A DNA stretch of 56,337 bases from Cellulomonas hominis (GTDB lineage Bacteria > Actinomycetota > Actinomycetes > Actinomycetales > Cellulomonadaceae), in the NCBI RefSeq assembly GCF_005239125.1, contig NZ_SZYE01000005.1, forward strand, positions 1 to 56,337, read 5' to 3'. Of the stretch, positions 54,355 to 56,337 are shown piece by piece (position 1 is the first letter of the stretch; each line of letters starts with the position of its first letter). Under the pieces are notes generated by a model. It ran no database searches and was not told the DNA's origin. It worked only from the letters and a program-made list of their open reading frames with translations. The position numbers and the translations under genes are program-made.

Positions 54355-55697
54355 GACGCGCTCCCGGCGGCGACCGCCCGCGGGGCCGGCGTGGGCCGGG
54401 CGGCGGTCCGCAGCCCGGCGACGTCCAGCACCAGCTCGCAGAACATGGCGTCGGCCCAGGAGAACCACTCCCGGGTGAACCGCGCCGGGTCGTCCTTGTG
54501 GAACGACTCGTGCGTGGACCCGGTGCCGGCGTCCGTGGCCAGCAGGGTGTCGAGCAACCGGGCGCGCTCGGCGTCGTCGGAGGTGGTGAGGCCCTCGAGC
54601 GCGAGCCCGATGGGCCAGATGTGGTCCGGCGGGGTGTGCGGGCTGCCGAGCCCGCGCGCCGCGGTGCCCACGAGGTAGGTGGGGTTGTCCGGGCTCAGCA
54701 CGAACGCCCGGGTGGCCAGGTACAGCGGGTCCTCCGACGAGCACCACCCGAGGTAGGGCAGCGACAGCAGGCTGGGGACGTTCGCGTCGTCCATCAGCAG
54801 GACGCCGCCGAGCCCGTCCACCTCGTACGCGTAGATCGCGCCGTGGCCCGCGACCTCGACGACGCCGTGCTCGGCGATGCCGCGCTCCAGGTCCGCCCGC
54901 AGAGAGCGCGCCTCGCGGGCGAGGTCGGGGTCGCCGAGGACGGCGTCGGCCGCGTCGGCGACGTCCGCCAGCACGACGGACGCGAACACGTTCCCCGGGA
55001 CGAGGTAGCCGTACCGGCAGGCGTCGTCGCTGGGCCGGAACCCCGACCACGACATGCCCGTGACGGCGGTCGGCGCACCGCGGCCGTCGCGCACCAGGGT
55101 GTCGGACGGCGGGCAGTCGTCCCGCTCGAAGCGGTAGGGCGACCGTGCCTCGTGGTCCTGCTCGGTGCGCCACAGCGCGATCGTCGCGCGGGCCGCGGCG
55201 CGGTACCGCTCATCGAGGTGGTCCGTGCGGCCGGTCGACCGCCGGATGTCCGCCGCGAGCTGGAGCGGCGCGCACAGCGAGTCGATCTCGTACTTGCGCT
55301 CCCACACCCACGGCGACTGCTCCGTGCGGTCACCCGCGTGCCCGGCACCGGTCGGGCCGGCGTTGAAGGCGTTCGCGTAGGGGTCCCGCGCGACCTGGTC
55401 CAGCTGTCGCCGGTTCACGGACACCAGCAGGTCGGCGACCTCGGCGTGGTCCCCCGCGACGTGCAGGTACGGCGCCAGCTGGGCGCTGGAGTCCCGCAGC
55501 CACATCGCCGGGATGTCCCCGGTGACCACGAACGCCGTGCCGTCGGGCTGGGGCTGCACCGTGCGGCGCAGCGTGTCGCCGTAGGCGGCCTCGAACCGGT
55601 GGGCCGTGGTCGCGTCGGTGCGCTCCCGGACGGCGGTGCCGACCTCGCGGACGAGGTCCTCGATCCATCGAGCCACGTGCTCCTCCGTCTTCGTCAT
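54351..55697 (-). CDS. GH125 exo-alpha-1,6-mannosidase, cytoplasmic
   Basis: A 448-residue enzyme of the metal-independent GH125 family, releasing mannose from alpha-1,6-linked chain ends. Blocks: VTGDIPAMWLRDSSAQLAPYL, ERKYEIDSLCAPLQLA, GMSWSGFRPSDDACRYGYLVPGNVFA, LMDDANVPSLLSLPYLG, HTPPDHIWPIGLALEGL and THESFHKDDPARFTREWFSWADAMF. No signal peptide. ATG 55697 is taken, as an upstream start at 55868 would cross the operator. First gene of the operon, with a repressor-like site at its promoter. Confidence 0.93.
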   Translation of the reverse strand: MTKTEEHVARWIEDLVREVGTAVRERTDATTAHRFEAAYGDTLRRTVQPQPDGTAFVVTGDIPAMWLRDSSAQLAPYLHVAGDHAEVADLLVSVNRRQLDQVARDPYANAFNAGPTGAGHAGDRTEQSPWVWERKYEIDSLCAPLQLAADIRRSTGRTDHLDERYRAAARATIALWRTEQDHEARSPYRFERDDCPPSDTLVRDGRGAPTAVTGMSWSGFRPSDDACRYGYLVPGNVFASVVLADVADAADAVLGDPDLAREARSLRADLERGIAEHGVVEVAGHGAIYAYEVDGLGGVLLMDDANVPSLLSLPYLGWCSSEDPLYLATRAFVLSPDNPTYLVGTAARGLGSPHTPPDHIWPIGLALEGLTTSDDAERARLLDTLLATDAGTGSTHESFHKDDPARFTREWFSWADAMFCELVLDVAGLRTAARPTPAPRAVAAGSAS

Positions 55698-55727
55698 CGA
55701 ACCGCCGCGTCGTCGCGGCGAGAGTGA

Positions 55728-55746
55728 GCATGTTGAATATATGTGA
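55728..55746 (-). promoter_or_regulatory. Repressor-site candidate 2 at the GH125 promoter
   Basis: Read on the minus strand the site is ATTCAACATGCTCAC, overlapping a TATATT -10-like box 30-50 bp before the GH125 start. It matches site 3 at 10 of 13 aligned bases. Confidence 0.55.
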
Positions 55747-55865
55747 CGCGCACGCGTCGACGCAACGGGGTGCGCGGACCGGTCGGCGGGCACTCCATTC
55801 GAAGGGAACGCGTGCCCTGACGGTGCGGGCGGGCGTGGACAAGCGAGGCCCCGAACGCGGAAGAG

Positions 55866-55882
55866 CATTCAATATACTTAGC
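55866..55882. promoter_or_regulatory. Repressor-site candidate 3
   Basis: ATTCAATATACTTAG, about 130 bp upstream of site 2. It could be a second operator allowing DNA looping, as in LacI-type systems, or mark a second promoter. Confidence 0.5.
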
Positions 55883-55993
55883 ACGCCGATACGCCGACCC
55901 GGCTGGGGCTGCGGCATCCGCGGCCGGACACCCCCGCGCCCGCTGCTCACGCGCGACCGGCGCACCGCTGCGTCCGCGTGGCGCACGCCGCGA

Positions 55994-56059
55994 CGCCGAC
56001 TCTGCATCCCGCGCCTGTGCACCGGCGCGCCGGCAGAGGCGCGGGATGGAGACTCGGCG
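55994..56059. repeat. Intergenic palindromic element E
   Basis: Arms of 22 bp at 55994-56015 (CGCCGACTCTGCATCCCGCGCC is its first arm in parts CGCCGA, CTC, TGCAT, CCCGCGCC) and 56038-56059 pair with three mismatches. The loop contains the perfect palindrome CCGGCGCGCCGG (56022-56033). It lies 29 nt past the stop of the minus-strand gene at 56089. Confidence 0.85.
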
Positions 56060-56088
56060 AGGGGACACGCGCGCCGGTGCGCGGGGCG

Positions 56089-56301
56089 TCAGGGGAGGGG
56101 CGCGGGCTCGTCCAGGGTGGCCGTCGGGGCGTCCGACGGGGTCGGGGTCGGGGTCCCGCCGTCGGTCGGGGTGATCGTGATCGTGATGCTGACCGTCGCC
56201 GTGTCGCCGAACTTCGCCGACGCGAAGCCCGCCGCAGGGCCGATGAGCGCGGCCCCGACCAGCAGGGTCGCCAGGACGAGGCGGCCCCAGCGGCCGAGCA
56301 C
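56089..56301 (-). CDS. Small exported protein, possibly cut by the window edge
   Basis: From GTG 56301 the product is 70 residues: a signal-like hydrophobic stretch (LVLATLLVGAALIGPAAGFASAKFGD), then TATVSITITITPTDGG and a Pro/Thr tail PTPTPSDAPTATLDEPAPLP. The frame stays open upstream to the window end, so a longer protein is possible. ASAKFGDTATV faintly recalls SipW-processed (TasA-like) leaders. Function unknown. Confidence 0.5.
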   Translation of the reverse strand: MLGRWGRLVLATLLVGAALIGPAAGFASAKFGDTATVSITITITPTDGGTPTPTPSDAPTATLDEPAPLP

Positions 56302-56337
56302 CGGGGCCTCGCCCGCCGCAGCGGACGACGCGTCCGG

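Larger units (their letters stand above)
55698..56088. other. Intergenic region upstream of GH125
   Basis: No gene is seen in the 391 bp. It holds two operator-like sites (55730-55746, 55867-55882) and palindromic element E (55994-56059). The AT-rich sites stand out in otherwise very GC-rich DNA. Confidence 0.7.

Overview
The window looks like a stretch of an actinobacterial chromosome, most likely a Cellulomonas-like member of the Micrococcales. This is inferred from the very high G+C content, strong C/G third-position bias, frequent GTG starts, several apparently leaderless transcripts (TANNNT box 6-8 nt before the start codon) and the gene families present. No rRNA, tRNA, CRISPR array, transposase or phage gene was seen.

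Layout. 1-3.0 kb: a LiaS/DesK-type histidine kinase (cut by the window edge) with an ABC-2 type permease and its ATPase. 3.1-6.6 kb: a saccharopine-dehydrogenase-like protein, a CmtR-like metal sensor with a CDF transporter, and two membrane proteins. 6.9-16.5 kb: a seven-gene minus-strand operon (DUF917, hydantoinase/oxoprolinase, dipeptide-type ABC transporter) facing a divergent PucR-type regulator. 16.6-22.2 kb: an alpha/beta hydrolase, two small proteins, a sortase-anchored Ig-like protein, flotillin and a frameshifted DivIVA-like gene. 22.3-26.4 kb: aldehyde dehydrogenase with DUF779 and three regulatory or small proteins. 26.8-32.8 kb: assorted single genes (GNAT, LuxR, FAD oxidoreductase, DoxX, acylphosphatase, hydrolase).

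33.0-47.0 kb is the most unusual region. An AgrA/AgrC-like LytTR two-component system is followed by UDP-galactopyranose mutase (opposite strand), a GH3 lipoprotein, a small lipoprotein, a domain-permuted GH3 protein with a membrane helix at each end, a third GH3 protein, a GtrA flippase-like protein and a GT2 glycosyltransferase. The two intergenic regions before the first two GH3 genes carry three copies of one element: two 11-bp half-sites exactly 21 bp apart, the geometry used by LytTR regulators. I read this as a self-contained, signal-controlled system for remodelling a cell-surface glycan, possibly one containing galactofuranose; the glycan is not known.

47.0-56.3 kb: a phosphoribosyltransferase and an atypical SDR, then an alpha-mannooligosaccharide locus with a GntR/LacI-type repressor, cytoplasmic GH76 and GH125 enzymes and an ABC importer without its own ATPase. 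Three similar operator-like sites lie at the repressor and GH125 promoters.

Across the window, six intergenic inverted repeats appear related. Most are bounded by CGCCGA and TCGGCG with different stems, and two of them have a right arm repeated three times at exactly 19-bp period.
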